DNA of 64,000 nucleotides from Sphingosinicella sp. (GCF_013911755.1 NZ_JACESP010000001.1:124001-188000), one strand, 5' to 3'; positions 54,827 through 63,915 are shown, counted from the first letter of the stretch. Numbers and translations: made by a program. Notes: generated by a model from the sequence alone, not told the origin.

Positions 54827-55765
54827 ATGGACAATCTTACACACTCGCTCGCCGGATGGGCGCTCGGCGAAGCGGGCCTGAAGCGCAGGACGGGGCTCGG
54901 CGTCGCCACGCTCATCATCGCGGCCAACCTGCCTGATATCGACGTGATCGGCCTCGCATTCGGCGAAAATCTGGCATTCCGGCGTGGCATCACCCACGGG
55001 CCGCTCGCATGGGCAATCATGATCCCGGGCCTTGCCCTCGCCATGCAGGCATTCGACCGCTGGCAGGCCCGGCGTGGCACGCGGCCGGAAAGTCGCCCGC
55101 CTCTGCATCTGGGTTGGCTGCTCGTGCTTTCCGCCATCGGCGTGCTCTCGCACCCGGCGCTCGATTTCCTGAACGTCTACGGCATCCGCCTGCTGATGCC
55201 GCTGTCCGAGCGCTGGTTCTATGGCGACACGCTGTTCATCATCGACGTATGGGTCTGGCTTGCGCTCGGCCTCGGCGTGTTCCTTGCCCGCCGCCGAAAA
55301 CGGGAAGGCCCGGCGCGCGCTGCGCTCGCCGTCGTGGCCGCCTACGTCGGTCTGATGGGCTACGGTAGCCACGTCGCGGAGGTGAAAACGGCCCAAGCGG
55401 TGAACGCTGCGGGCTACGGCAAGCCCCGACAGGTCGTGGCGAACACGCCGCCGATCAACCCGTTCCGCCGCCAGATGATCTACGACGTGGGAGGCCGCTA
55501 CGGTTACGGGGAGACGAGCCTGCTCCCGCCGCGCCTGTCGCTGGCGGCACCGTTCGCGACGCACATGGACGACCCGGCGATCCCGGCCGCGGCTGCGCAA
55601 AGCAAGGAGATTGCCGATTTCCTCTACTGGTCGCGCTTGCCGTTCGCCGAGGTCAAGCGCGACGCAGGCACAGCCCGCGTCGTGCTCAACGATGCCCGGT
55701 TTTTGGATCGTCGCGGCCCATCGCTGTTCCGCGTGGAGGCGATCGTGCCGGAGCGCTCCCAATGA
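54827..55765 (+). CDS. DUF457/YdjM-like membrane-bound metal-dependent hydrolase
   Basis: A 312-residue membrane protein. MDNLTHSLAGWALGEAGLKR with ANLPDIDVIG and RRGITHGPLAWA carries the conserved His and Asp residues of the DUF457 family (putative metal-dependent hydrolases), and LSHPALDFLN contributes another His/Asp pair. Four or five membrane helices follow and a soluble C-terminal region of about 120 residues. The actual reaction is unknown. It overlaps the next gene by four bases (ATGA). Confidence 0.85.
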   Translation: MDNLTHSLAGWALGEAGLKRRTGLGVATLIIAANLPDIDVIGLAFGENLAFRRGITHGPLAWAIMIPGLALAMQAFDRWQARRGTRPESRPPLHLGWLLVLSAIGVLSHPALDFLNVYGIRLLMPLSERWFYGDTLFIIDVWVWLALGLGVFLARRRKREGPARAALAVVAAYVGLMGYGSHVAEVKTAQAVNAAGYGKPRQVVANTPPINPFRRQMIYDVGGRYGYGETSLLPPRLSLAAPFATHMDDPAIPAAAAQSKEIADFLYWSRLPFAEVKRDAGTARVVLNDARFLDRRGPSLFRVEAIVPERSQ

Positions 55766-56403
55766 ACGACCTTCCCCCCATCGTGCTCGGCCCCGTGGTG
55801 CTTTGGGCGGACCTCGCGGGTATTTTCGTCTCCGCGCTCGGCGGTGCGCTGCTCGCCGTGCGGCACAAGCTCGATGTGTTCGGCGTGTTCGTGCTGGCGA
55901 TTGTCACAGGGCTTGCGGGCGGCATGGCGCGCGACGTTCTGATCGGCGCAACGCCGGTCGCGGCGCTTGCGAATCCCCTCTATCTGCCTTCCGCGCTTGC
56001 CGCTGGTGCCGTCGTTTTCTTCGGGCACCGGTTGATCGAACGCGCGAGCCAGCCGGTGATGCTGTTCGATGCGATGGCGCTCGGTTTCTTCGCCGTCGCC
56101 GGCGCGCGCAAGGCGCTCACCTACGGCATCGACCCGCTGCCCGCCGTGCTGCTCGGCGTGCTGACGGCGGTCGGCGGCGGCGCGCTCCGCGATGTGCTCC
56201 TTGCCGAGGTGCCGCGCGTGCTCAAGGTCGGAGAACTCTACGCGCTTGCGGCGATGTTCGGCGCGGCGATCGTCGTTGCGGGAGACGCGCTCGGCCTCCC
56301 GTCGACGCTTGTGGGTATCGCCGGGGCTCTCGGGACCTTCGCGCTGCGCATGGTAAGCGTCCGCTTCGGCCTCACGGCCCCGCGCGCACCAGGCAGCGAC
56401 TGA
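55762..56403 (+). CDS. TRIC-type cation channel (UPF0126/YadS family)
   Basis: A 213-residue, seven-helix protein made of two similar halves. GALLAVRHKLDVFGVFVLAI with GLAGGMARDVLIG in the first half is echoed by FFAVAGARKAL and AVGGGALRDVLL in the second, the Gly-Gly-x-x-Arg-Asp hallmark of bacterial TRIC channels. These form trimeric monovalent-cation channels. It overlaps the upstream DUF457 gene (ATGA). Confidence 0.9.
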   Translation: MNDLPPIVLGPVVLWADLAGIFVSALGGALLAVRHKLDVFGVFVLAIVTGLAGGMARDVLIGATPVAALANPLYLPSALAAGAVVFFGHRLIERASQPVMLFDAMALGFFAVAGARKALTYGIDPLPAVLLGVLTAVGGGALRDVLLAEVPRVLKVGELYALAAMFGAAIVVAGDALGLPSTLVGIAGALGTFALRMVSVRFGLTAPRAPGSD

Positions 56404-56460
56404 TGCTCACGCGCCGTTAACCGTTTCTCCTTAGGCCTTTGAACAGGCAGGGAGTTGCGT

Positions 56461-56766
56461 ATGCTTAAGGTGGGGGCTTTCGTTCAACTCGCGTGTGTTG
56501 CTGCGGCGCCGCTCGTGCTCTGGCTTTCCGCGCCGACCGCGTACATTCGGGGCGTCGATCTCGAAGGCCGCGATGCGATACGTTTCGCGGCGCCCCTCGC
56601 TTCCCGCGGTGCCCAAGTCGTGCAGATCAGTCCTGATGGGAAAACGGTCGTTGCCCGGGGCAGGCCAGGCGTTATGGCGTTTACGCTGTTGCGTGCCGGG
56701 GCTTTGCCGCTTCCCCTCGCCGGGCCGGGCGGAGCGTGCGCATCGAGCGCCGGAGCCCAGACATGA
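56461..56766 (+). CDS. Small secreted or anchored protein upstream of a chemoreceptor
   Basis: A 101-residue protein with an N-terminal hydrophobic segment (FVQLACVAAAPLVLWLSA), then SAPTAYIRGVDLEGRDAIRF and QVVQISPDGKTVVARGRPG and a hydrophobic, Ala/Gly-rich end. I do not recognise a family. GGGAG lies eight bases before the ATG at 56461. It overlaps the chemoreceptor by four bases (ATGA), so the two are probably co-translated and may act together. Confidence 0.6.
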   Translation: MLKVGAFVQLACVAAAPLVLWLSAPTAYIRGVDLEGRDAIRFAAPLASRGAQVVQISPDGKTVVARGRPGVMAFTLLRAGALPLPLAGPGGACASSAGAQT

Positions 56767-58289
56767 GCGATGCGGCCCTTGTTCCCATCCGCCGCGCCGG
56801 CGCGCGTCTCCTCGTCGGTGCGTTTGCCGCAAATTGCGTGGTGCTCGGCGCGGTCGGGTTGACCGCTGGCAAGTCGGGGGCGTTTCCAGTCGTCGCCATT
56901 GCCGTCGCGCTTACGCTGATCCCAACGGTCTGGGTTTTCCGGTCTGAGACCGTCGATGCGGCGCAGCGCATCGCCCTCGCGCTCACTGCGGTCTGCTTCC
57001 CGGGCCTGTTCCTCTATCTGATGAGCGGACACCTGTGGCAGATGGACATGCACATGTACTTCTTTGCCATGCTGGCCGGGCTGACGGTGCTGTGCGATCG
57101 TCGCGCACTGATCGCGGCGGCCGGACTCATCGCCGTTCATCACCTTGCCTTCAGCATTCTCGCGCCCGACTGGGTGTTCGCAGGGGGCGGGGATATTCCG
57201 CGTGTCATGTTGCACGCCGTCATCGTAGTGCTGCAAACGGGTATGTTGTTGTGGGTCGTCGGTCAGCTCTCAGCCCTCATCACCGGCAAAGCGGAAGAGG
57301 TGCAGCGTAGCCTTGCACTGCAGGTGGAAGCGGATGTGGCGAGGGGCGAGGCCGAAGCCAGTCTGAAAGCGCTGAAGATCGCACAGGCGGAGGCGGAACA
57401 TCACCGCGCTGCGGAAGAAAGTATGCGCCGCGCTGCCGAGGCGGCAGACCGCAGGCGCCTTGTCGCCGATGCGCTGGAGGCACGGCTCGGCGCGATCGTT
57501 TCCGATCTCAACAGCATGGGCGTGCAACTCGCGAGCAGCAAAGAAGAGCTGGTGCGTCTTCTCTCGGGCGCTGCGCTTCGGTCCGAGCAGCTTCGCAAAT
57601 CCCACCGGCGCGCCGAACAGGAAGTGCGGGCCGTGGCTGCTGACACGGGCGCGCTGGTTTCTTCGATCCATGCGGTCGGCACGAATTCCGGTGAGGTCCG
57701 TGATACGGCACGGGCAGCGGCCAGCGCGACGCGGCAGTTGGAACCGGAAATCAATTCGCTCGGCGGTACCGTCGACGCCGCGAGCCAGATCCTTGGCATT
57801 ATTTCGCAGGTTGCGGCGCAGAGCCATATGCTGTCGTTCAACGCTGCGATCGAGGCGGCACGCCAGTCCGGGGATGGCTCTGGGTTCCTTGTCGTTGCCA
57901 GCGAGATGAAGCTGCTGTCCTCCCAAACCGCAGAGGCGACGCGCCAGATCGAGCGCCATCTCACGGACATCCGTGCTGCGACAGCGAGCGTTTCGAGTGC
58001 GATCTCGGATGCGACCGGAAAGGTGCTATCGATCGATGTTTCGACCGCGGGCATCGTGGAAGCGGTCAGCGATCAGATCAGGGCAACGACCGAGATCGCG
58101 TCTGCCGCCGATGAGATGGCCGCGCAGATTGATGCGGCATCCGGCGACGTCGAGGCGCTCGACAGGGTTCTCAGCGAGGTCGCTAAAGCGATGCAGCAGG
58201 CCGATCAGATAGCGACCAGTGTATCGGCACGATCGGTGGAACTCGATCAGACCGTGCGCAGCGTCCTTGCCGAACTTCGCGCGGCCTAG
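56763..58289 (+). CDS. Methyl-accepting chemotaxis protein with a membrane-embedded His-rich sensor
   Basis: A 508-residue chemoreceptor-like protein. The first 170 residues are about six membrane helices with short loops and no periplasmic domain. Several His lie near helix ends: His 90, 97, 126, 127 and 151, in QMDMHMYFFAML and AVHHLAFSIL. There is no HAMP domain. A long coiled coil (175-240) leads to the signalling hairpin at 350-385, where VAAQSHMLSFNAAIEAARQS replaces the usual IAxQTNLLALNAAIEAARAG. The His set suggests metal or haem binding; similar MHMYFFA-type sensor regions occur in other alphaproteobacterial chemoreceptors as I recall. No che genes are nearby. Confidence 0.87.
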   Translation: MSDAALVPIRRAGARLLVGAFAANCVVLGAVGLTAGKSGAFPVVAIAVALTLIPTVWVFRSETVDAAQRIALALTAVCFPGLFLYLMSGHLWQMDMHMYFFAMLAGLTVLCDRRALIAAAGLIAVHHLAFSILAPDWVFAGGGDIPRVMLHAVIVVLQTGMLLWVVGQLSALITGKAEEVQRSLALQVEADVARGEAEASLKALKIAQAEAEHHRAAEESMRRAAEAADRRRLVADALEARLGAIVSDLNSMGVQLASSKEELVRLLSGAALRSEQLRKSHRRAEQEVRAVAADTGALVSSIHAVGTNSGEVRDTARAAASATRQLEPEINSLGGTVDAASQILGIISQVAAQSHMLSFNAAIEAARQSGDGSGFLVVASEMKLLSSQTAEATRQIERHLTDIRAATASVSSAISDATGKVLSIDVSTAGIVEAVSDQIRATTEIASAADEMAAQIDAASGDVEALDRVLSEVAKAMQQADQIATSVSARSVELDQTVRSVLAELRAA

Positions 58290-59311
58290 TCGGCGACCTT
58301 CACCACGGCCTTGCCGAAGTTCTTGCCCTCAAGAAGCCCGATGAAGGCCTCGGGCGCATTCTTCAGCCCTTCGGTCACGTCCTCCCGGTAGACGAAGAGT
58401 TTTTCGCCTTGCCAGCGTGTCATGTCGGCAGCGAACTTCGGCATGGTCTCGGCCCAGTAGTCGCTGACGATGAAGCCTTCGAGGTGCAGGCGCTTCACCA
58501 ATACGGCGCGCATCAGTTCGGCCATCAGGATGCTACCGGAGAGTTCCTCGCGGCTCGTCGCATTGTAGGCTGCGATAAGGCCGCAGACGGGGACGCGTGC
58601 GAAGTCGTTGAGGCGCGGGAGGACAGCTTCCCAGACCTTGCCGCCGACGTTCTCGAAATAGATGTCGATACCTTTGGGGGCGGCTTCCTTGAGTGCAGCG
58701 CCGAGGTTTGCGTCGTGGTGGTCGAGGCAGGCGTCGAAGCCGAGCTCGTTCACGACGAAATCGCACTTCTCCTTGCCGCCGGCGATGCCGATTGTGCGAC
58801 AACCGAGGCGCTGCGCGATCTGTCCGACGATCGATCCGACTGCGCCCGATGCGGCAGCGACGCAGACGGTTTCGCCCGCTTTCGGCTGACCGATCCGCAT
58901 TAGGCCCGTGTATGCGGTGAGACCGGGCATACCGAGCATCCCGAGGTGATAGGAGAGCGGGAAGGGGCCTTTGGGGAGCGCGCGCAGTTCAGCGGCGGGC
59001 AGAACCCAGTGCGATTGCCAGCCCGAACGCCCGGCGACGATGTCGCCCGGCTTGAAGCGGCTGTCGCGAGATTCGATGATCTCGCCGACCGTCTCGCCTT
59101 CCATCACGCCGCCCACCGGTACAGGCGAAGCGTAAGATGCTCCCTCCGACATGCGGCCGCGCATGTAGGGATCGAGCGACATCCACAGCGTGCGGGCGAG
59201 CACCTGTCCCTCGCCCGGTGCGGGAAGCTCGGTTTCAACCCATTTGAAGTTGTCCGCCGTGGGCGCGCCCTGCGGACGGCTGGCAAGTGTCCATTGCTGC
59301 GAGATGGTCAT
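58286..59311 (-). CDS. NADP-dependent medium-chain reductase (2-alkenal reductase type)
   Basis: A 341-residue zinc-free MDR-family oxidoreductase. The ETELPAPGEGQVLARTLWMS and LDPYMRGRM blocks mark the leukotriene B4 dehydrogenase/2-alkenal reductase branch. GMPGLTAYTGL and AAASGAVGSIVGQIAQ bind NADPH, and DIYFENVGGKVWEAVLP follows. It reduces activated double bonds of enones or alkenals. Its end overlaps the convergent chemoreceptor stop by four bases. Confidence 0.9.
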   Translation of the reverse strand: MTISQQWTLASRPQGAPTADNFKWVETELPAPGEGQVLARTLWMSLDPYMRGRMSEGASYASPVPVGGVMEGETVGEIIESRDSRFKPGDIVAGRSGWQSHWVLPAAELRALPKGPFPLSYHLGMLGMPGLTAYTGLMRIGQPKAGETVCVAAASGAVGSIVGQIAQRLGCRTIGIAGGKEKCDFVVNELGFDACLDHHDANLGAALKEAAPKGIDIYFENVGGKVWEAVLPRLNDFARVPVCGLIAAYNATSREELSGSILMAELMRAVLVKRLHLEGFIVSDYWAETMPKFAADMTRWQGEKLFVYREDVTEGLKNAPEAFIGLLEGKNFGKAVVKVAD

Positions 59312-59379
59312 GGCGCGTCTCCCGATTCGAATCGGGAGACGCTAGCGCGTTTTAGCGCGCCGCGCCGCTATTCAACGCA

Positions 59380-59706
59380 TCAGGCGCGAAGCGCGTGCCA
59401 GATGAGCAGTGCCCAGCCGGCGATCATCAGCACGCCGCCGATAGGTGTCACTGCGCCGAGCCAGCGCGGCAGGCCGAGTGCCATCAGATAAAGCGTGCCC
59501 GAAAAGACAAGCGCGCCGAACGTCATGCTCCATGCCGCCGCAGGCGCGCGCGTCATCACGGCAAGTGCGGTCGCGGCATGGGCGAGGCCATAGACGGCGC
59601 CGGTCGCGACCCAGGCCTTTGCCTGCGGGTCCGTCATCGCGTGCGCGCCGAACGCACCGACGATCACCGCGAGGAGACCGTTCAGCGCCGCCAGCGCGCC
59701 GAGCAT
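59380..59706 (-). CDS. DUF423 (YgdD-like) inner-membrane protein
   Basis: A 108-residue protein with four membrane helices. GLLAVIVGAFGAHAM at the N-terminus and GALVFSGTLYLMALG with LGAVTPIGGVLMIAGW near the end are the family blocks. Function unknown. Its ATG shares one base with the stop of the acyl-CoA dehydrogenase gene (TGATG), so it is the last gene of that operon. Confidence 0.88.
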   Translation of the reverse strand: MLGALAALNGLLAVIVGAFGAHAMTDPQAKAWVATGAVYGLAHAATALAVMTRAPAAAWSMTFGALVFSGTLYLMALGLPRWLGAVTPIGGVLMIAGWALLIWHALRA

Positions 59707-60854
59707 CAGTTCGCGGCCCGCATGAGTTCACGTGCGATTACGACTCGCATGATCTCGTTGGTGCCCTCGAGGATCTGGTGGACGCGAAGGTCGCGATACA
59801 GCTTCTCGATCGGATAGTCCTGCAGATAGCCATAGCCGCCGAACATCTGCAGCGCGCGGTCGACGACCGACATGCCAGTGTCGGTTGCGAAACGCTTCGC
59901 CATCGCCGAGAACTTGGTCTTATCGGGCGCCTGCGCCGTCACCTTGGCGGCGGCAGCGTAGAGCAGGATGCGCGCGGCCTGAAGTTCCGTCTCCATGTCG
60001 GCGAGGCGGAACTGCGTGTTCTGGAAATCGGCGATGGCCTTGCCGAACTGGCTGCGCTGCCGTGTGTAGGCGAGCGCTTCGTCGATCGCACGCTGTGCGC
60101 CGCCCAGGCTGCACGCGCCGATGTTGAGGCGGCCGCCGTCGAGGCCGGCCATGGCGATCTTGAAGCCGTCGCCCTCGCCGCCGACGAGGTTTTCGACCGG
60201 AACGCGCACGCCGTCGAAGTTGACCTGCGCGGTCGGCTGTGCGCGCCAGCCCATCTTCTTCTCGTTGGCGCCGAAGCTGACGCCCGGCATGTCCTTCTCG
60301 ATGACGAGGCAGGAGATCCCCTTGGGGCCTTCACTGCCGGTGCGGACCATCGTGACGTAGACCTCGTTCTGTCCCGCGCCCGAGATGAACGCCTTCGAGC
60401 CGGTAACGACATAATGGTCGCCGTCGCGTACGGCCTTGGTCTTGAGTGCCGCGGCGTCCGACCCCGAACCCGGCTCGGTGAGGCAGTAACTCGCGATCCG
60501 GTCCATCGTGACGAGGCTGGGCAGGTACTTCGACTTCACCGTCTCGGAACCGAAGCTGTCGATCATCCACGAGGCCATGTTGTGGATCGAGATGAACGCG
60601 GAGACGGCTGGGCAGCCGTAGGCCATCGCTTCCATGATGAGCGCCGACTCCAGACGCCCGAGGCCGATGCCCCCGGACTCTTCGGATACGTAAATCGCGG
60701 CGAAGCCGAGTTCGGCGGCGGATTTGATCGTGTCGCGCGGGAAGACGTGGTCCTCATCCCACTTTGCGGCGAAGGGGGTGATGGCGTCGGCGGTGAAGCG
60801 CTGCGCCATTTCCTGGATTGCGCGCTGATCCTCGGTGAGGTCGAACTGGGTCAT
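59706..60854 (-). CDS. Acyl-CoA dehydrogenase, isobutyryl/short-branched-chain type
   Basis: A 382-residue flavoprotein that introduces a 2,3-double bond into an acyl-CoA. YCLTEPGSGSDAAALKTKA, GGAQRAIDEALAYTRQRSQF and MFGGYGYLQDYPIEKLYRD (FAD loop) are visible, with the catalytic Glu in ILEGTNEIMRVV. The AMAYGCPAVSAFISIHNM segment resembles isobutyryl-CoA dehydrogenases, and mmsA nearby supports a role in valine degradation. The ATG at 60854 overlaps the RidA stop (ATGA). Confidence 0.9.
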   Translation of the reverse strand: MTQFDLTEDQRAIQEMAQRFTADAITPFAAKWDEDHVFPRDTIKSAAELGFAAIYVSEESGGIGLGRLESALIMEAMAYGCPAVSAFISIHNMASWMIDSFGSETVKSKYLPSLVTMDRIASYCLTEPGSGSDAAALKTKAVRDGDHYVVTGSKAFISGAGQNEVYVTMVRTGSEGPKGISCLVIEKDMPGVSFGANEKKMGWRAQPTAQVNFDGVRVPVENLVGGEGDGFKIAMAGLDGGRLNIGACSLGGAQRAIDEALAYTRQRSQFGKAIADFQNTQFRLADMETELQAARILLYAAAAKVTAQAPDKTKFSAMAKRFATDTGMSVVDRALQMFGGYGYLQDYPIEKLYRDLRVHQILEGTNEIMRVVIARELMRAAN

Positions 60855-61246
60855 AGGCTGGTCCCTATAATGGCCTCCGCCTCGATTTCCACCTTCCATT
60901 CGGGACGCAGCAGCGCCGCGACCACGACCATCGTCGAGGCAGGACGGATATCGCTGAAAACCGCGCCGTGTGCGCGGCCGACAGCATCGGCGTCGGCGGC
61001 ATCGGTGAGGTACATGCGCGTGCGCACGACGTCGGTCGCACTGCCGCCGAGTTGCTCGATCGCGGCAACGATGACCGCAAGACAGCGCGCGGTCTGCGCT
61101 TCTGCGCCGCCGGGCGTGGAGGTGCCGTCGGGCTCGACGGGGGCGGTACCCGAAACCAGGATGCGGTCTCCCACGCGGACGGCGCGTGAGAAGCCGATCG
61201 TAGCCTCGAAGGGTGAGCCTGAGCTGGCTTTGGTTCGTGTGGTCAT
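60851..61246 (-). CDS. RidA/YjgF-family protein
   Basis: A 131-residue RidA-superfamily protein. VGDRILVSGTAPVE, AQTARCLAVIVAAIEQLGG, DVVRTRMYLTD and the late VVVAALLRPEWKVEIEAEAI are the conserved elements. RidA hydrolyses reactive enamine/imine intermediates from PLP enzymes, but the catalytic Arg (normally in the R-Cys-less 'VARxE' context near the C-terminus) is not evident in LRPEWKVEIEAE, so it may be a RidA paralogue with another role. The ATG at 61246 has GAGGAA ahead; it overlaps the acyl-CoA dehydrogenase start by four bases. Confidence 0.85.
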   Translation of the reverse strand: MTTRTKASSGSPFEATIGFSRAVRVGDRILVSGTAPVEPDGTSTPGGAEAQTARCLAVIVAAIEQLGGSATDVVRTRMYLTDAADADAVGRAHGAVFSDIRPASTMVVVAALLRPEWKVEIEAEAIIGTSL

Positions 61247-61402
61247 GGTTCCTCGCTTACGCCTTCCGCGGCGGGGGGTGTTGAATGCTGCGCTTGTTAG
61301 CCGTCCCGTGTCGCCTTGTGGAGGGGGGATGGGCGAGCAAGCAAGACCCCACGAACTGTGCATATTCAAAGCCCTCCCCCTAGGAAGAGGGGTTTGAACG
61401 GA

Positions 61403-62914
61403 TCACCCCATTGTGGGGATGACAAAGGCGTTACTGCCGTCTGGCGAGCCGTCGGGCCAGCGCTGGGTGATGGTCTTCACCTTGGTCCAGAACTTCACGC
61501 CCTCCATGCCGTGCTGGTTGGTGTCGCCGAATGCCGAGCGCTTCCAGCCGCCGAACGTGTGGTAGGCGACCGGCACCGGGATCGGCACGTTGATGCCCAC
61601 CATGCCAACGTTGACGCGCGCGGCGAATTCGCGGGCGGCGTGACCGTTGCGCGTGAAGATGGCGACGCCGTTGCCATACTGATGCTGCGTCGGAAGCGTC
61701 AGCGCGTCCTCGAAGCTGTCGGCGCGCACCATCTGGAGCACAGGGCCGAAGATTTCCTCCTGATAGGTCCGCATATTCGTCTTCACGCGGTCGAACAGGC
61801 TCGGCCCGACGAAGAATCCGTCCTCGTGGCCCTGCAGGCTGAAGCCGCGGCCGTCGACGACAAGCTCGGCGCCCTCATCCACGCCCATCTGGATGTAGTT
61901 CTCGATCTTCGCCTTGTGCGCGGCCGTGACGACGGGGCCGTAGTGCGCCTCGGCGTCGGTGGAGATGCCAACGCGCAGCGCCGCAATTGCAGGGAGCAGC
62001 TTTTCGCGGAGGTTCGCAGCGGTCTTGTCGCCGACCGGCACGACGACCGGAAGCGCCATGCAGCGCTCGCCCGCGGAGCCGAAGGCGGCGCCGGCGAGAT
62101 CGTTGACCACTTGGTCGAGATCGGCGTCGGGCATCACGATGCCGTGGTTCTTCGCGCCACCCATCGCCTGCACGCGCTTACCGGCGGCGGCGCCGCGCTG
62201 GTAGACGTAGTGCGCGATGTCCGACGAGCCGACGAAGCTCACGGCGTGGATATCGCCATGGTCGAGGATGGCATCCACCGCGCTCTTGTCGCCGTGGACG
62301 ACGTTGAGCACGCCCGCCGGAAGCCCTGCTTCCATCATCAGCTTTGCAAGCTCGATCGGCACCGAAGGGTCGCGTTCTGAAGGCTTCAGGATGAAGGCGT
62401 TGCCCACCGCGATGGCGACGCCGAACATCCACATCGGGATCATCGCTGGGAAGTTGAACGGCGTGATACCCGCAACGACGCCGAGCGGCTGGCGCATCGA
62501 ATAGACGTCGATGCCGGGGCCGGCGCCCTGTGTGTATTCGCCCTTCAGCGCGTGCGGGATGCCACAGGCGAATTCGATGACTTCGAGCCCGCGCTGGATG
62601 TCGCCCTTCGAATCGGCGATCACCTTGCCGTGCTCCGACGACAGCAGCTCAGCGAGCCTGTCCATATCGCGCTCGATGAGGCGCTTGAACTCGAACATCA
62701 CACGCGCGCGGCGCTGCGGATTGGTCGCGGCCCAGCCGATTTGCGCAGCCTTCGCCACCTCGACCGCGCGGGCGATCTCGGCATCAGTTGCGAACTGGAC
62801 GCGCGCCTGCACCTTGCCGGTATTGGGGTTGAACACGTCGCCGAAGCGGCCGCTCGTGCTGCGGACGGTTTCGCCGCCGATGAAAAGGTCGATCTCGCGC
62901 AAGGTGCCGGACAT
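61403..62914 (-). CDS. mmsA: Methylmalonate-semialdehyde dehydrogenase (acylating)
   Basis: A CoA-dependent aldehyde dehydrogenase of 503 residues. It converts methylmalonate semialdehyde to propionyl-CoA in valine (and inositol) catabolism. Motifs: ITPFNFPAMIPMWMFGVAIA, ILKPSERDPSVP, FVGSSDIAHYVY, GGAKNHGIVMPDADLDQ and the catalytic AFGSAGERCMALPV with Cys. The ATG at 62914 has GGGGAACGAGC ahead; longer frames upstream are not conserved. A 156-base gap separates it from ridA; the divergent LysR gene probably regulates it. Confidence 0.95.
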   Translation of the reverse strand: MSGTLREIDLFIGGETVRSTSGRFGDVFNPNTGKVQARVQFATDAEIARAVEVAKAAQIGWAATNPQRRARVMFEFKRLIERDMDRLAELLSSEHGKVIADSKGDIQRGLEVIEFACGIPHALKGEYTQGAGPGIDVYSMRQPLGVVAGITPFNFPAMIPMWMFGVAIAVGNAFILKPSERDPSVPIELAKLMMEAGLPAGVLNVVHGDKSAVDAILDHGDIHAVSFVGSSDIAHYVYQRGAAAGKRVQAMGGAKNHGIVMPDADLDQVVNDLAGAAFGSAGERCMALPVVVPVGDKTAANLREKLLPAIAALRVGISTDAEAHYGPVVTAAHKAKIENYIQMGVDEGAELVVDGRGFSLQGHEDGFFVGPSLFDRVKTNMRTYQEEIFGPVLQMVRADSFEDALTLPTQHQYGNGVAIFTRNGHAAREFAARVNVGMVGINVPIPVPVAYHTFGGWKRSAFGDTNQHGMEGVKFWTKVKTITQRWPDGSPDGSNAFVIPTMG

Positions 62915-62993
62915 GCTCGTTCCCCAAGGATAGGCCGAAAGTGGCGTTGGCGCGCTTATCGGCTTTCGCATTTCGGCAGGCAATTCCCCAGAT

Positions 62994-63012
62994 TCGCATT
63001 ACGCTGCTGCGA
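62994..63012. promoter_or_regulatory. Candidate LysR-type operator
   Basis: TCGCA (62994-62998) and TGCGA (63008-63012) form an interrupted dyad with a nine-base centre in the 118-base divergent region between mmsA and the LysR gene. TCGCATTT occurs again about 28 bases to the left. Such T-rich/A-rich dyads are typical LysR sites, but the match is weak. Confidence 0.3.
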
Positions 63013-63032
63013 TTTTGCAGTATGGAAACCCG

Positions 63033-63914
63033 GTGAATTGGGATGACCTGCGCATTTTCCTGTGCGTCGCACGCACGCAGCGGCTGAATGCGGCGGCGCG
63101 CGAACTGGGCGTCGATGCGACCACGATCGGTCGGCGACTGGCGCGGCTGGAGCGGGACGTGGATGCCACGCTCTTTGAGCAGGGGCCTGCGGGCTATGTG
63201 CTGACCGAGCGCGGCCGCGCGCTTGTGGAGCATGCGGAGGCGGCGGAGCAGGCGGCGCTGCGCTTCGGCGGTGATGTCTCCGGCGAGGCCGGGCCGGGCG
63301 GTACGGTGCGGGTCAGCGTCGTCGAAGGTTTCGGCACATGGATCGTCGCCCGCGCGCTTCCCGATTTCCACCGCCGCCACCCGCGCATCGTTATCGATCT
63401 CGTCGCGGGCAGCGGCGTGCTTAGCCCGTCGCGGCGCGAGGCGGATATCGCCATCATGCTCGCGCGCCCGCAGCACGGGCCTCTCGTCGCACGCAGGCTC
63501 ACGGATTACCGGCTCGGCCTTTATGCGAGCCCCGCCTATCTGGACAGCGCGGGGATGCCCGGCGCGCGCGCCCATCTCCTCGATCACAGCATCGTCGGCT
63601 ACGTGCCCGATCACATTTTCACGCCCGAACTCGATTATCTCGGCGAGGTGCTGCCGGGCCTTGAACCGGCGATCCGCAGCACCAGCATCAATGCGCAGTG
63701 GGAAATGATCGCTGGCGGCGGCGGCATCGGCGTGTTGCCGCGCTTCATGGCTGCCGAAGATGCGCGTCTCGTGCCCGTGCTCGCGGACGACGTTTCCATT
63801 CTGCGCAGCTTCTGGCTGGTGATGCACCGCGACATGCGCCGCTTCGCGCGCATTGCGGCCTTTTCACAGTGGATCGACGAGGCCGTGGCGCAGCGGCGGG
63901 ACGTGTTGCTGTAG
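63033..63914 (+). CDS. LysR-family regulator
   Basis: A 293-residue LysR-type regulator. The winged helix is at about 1-60 (WDDLRIFLCVARTQRLNAAA, then RELGVDATTIGRRLARLERD), and the C-terminal periplasmic-binding-like effector domain has GTVRVSVVEGFGTWIVARAL and INAQWEMIAGGGGIGVLP. The GTG at 63033 has GGAAA ahead; a TTG six codons earlier is possible. It is divergent from mmsA and probably controls the valine catabolism cluster. The effector is unknown. Confidence 0.9.
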   Translation: MNWDDLRIFLCVARTQRLNAAARELGVDATTIGRRLARLERDVDATLFEQGPAGYVLTERGRALVEHAEAAEQAALRFGGDVSGEAGPGGTVRVSVVEGFGTWIVARALPDFHRRHPRIVIDLVAGSGVLSPSRREADIAIMLARPQHGPLVARRLTDYRLGLYASPAYLDSAGMPGARAHLLDHSIVGYVPDHIFTPELDYLGEVLPGLEPAIRSTSINAQWEMIAGGGGIGVLPRFMAAEDARLVPVLADDVSILRSFWLVMHRDMRRFARIAAFSQWIDEAVAQRRDVLL

Positions 63915-63915
63915 T

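Noticed and set aside
53984-55762. A 592-codon minus-strand frame opposite the class II aldolase and DUF457 genes
   Set aside because: Shadow frame; the plus-strand genes have metal-binding motifs and good start sites.
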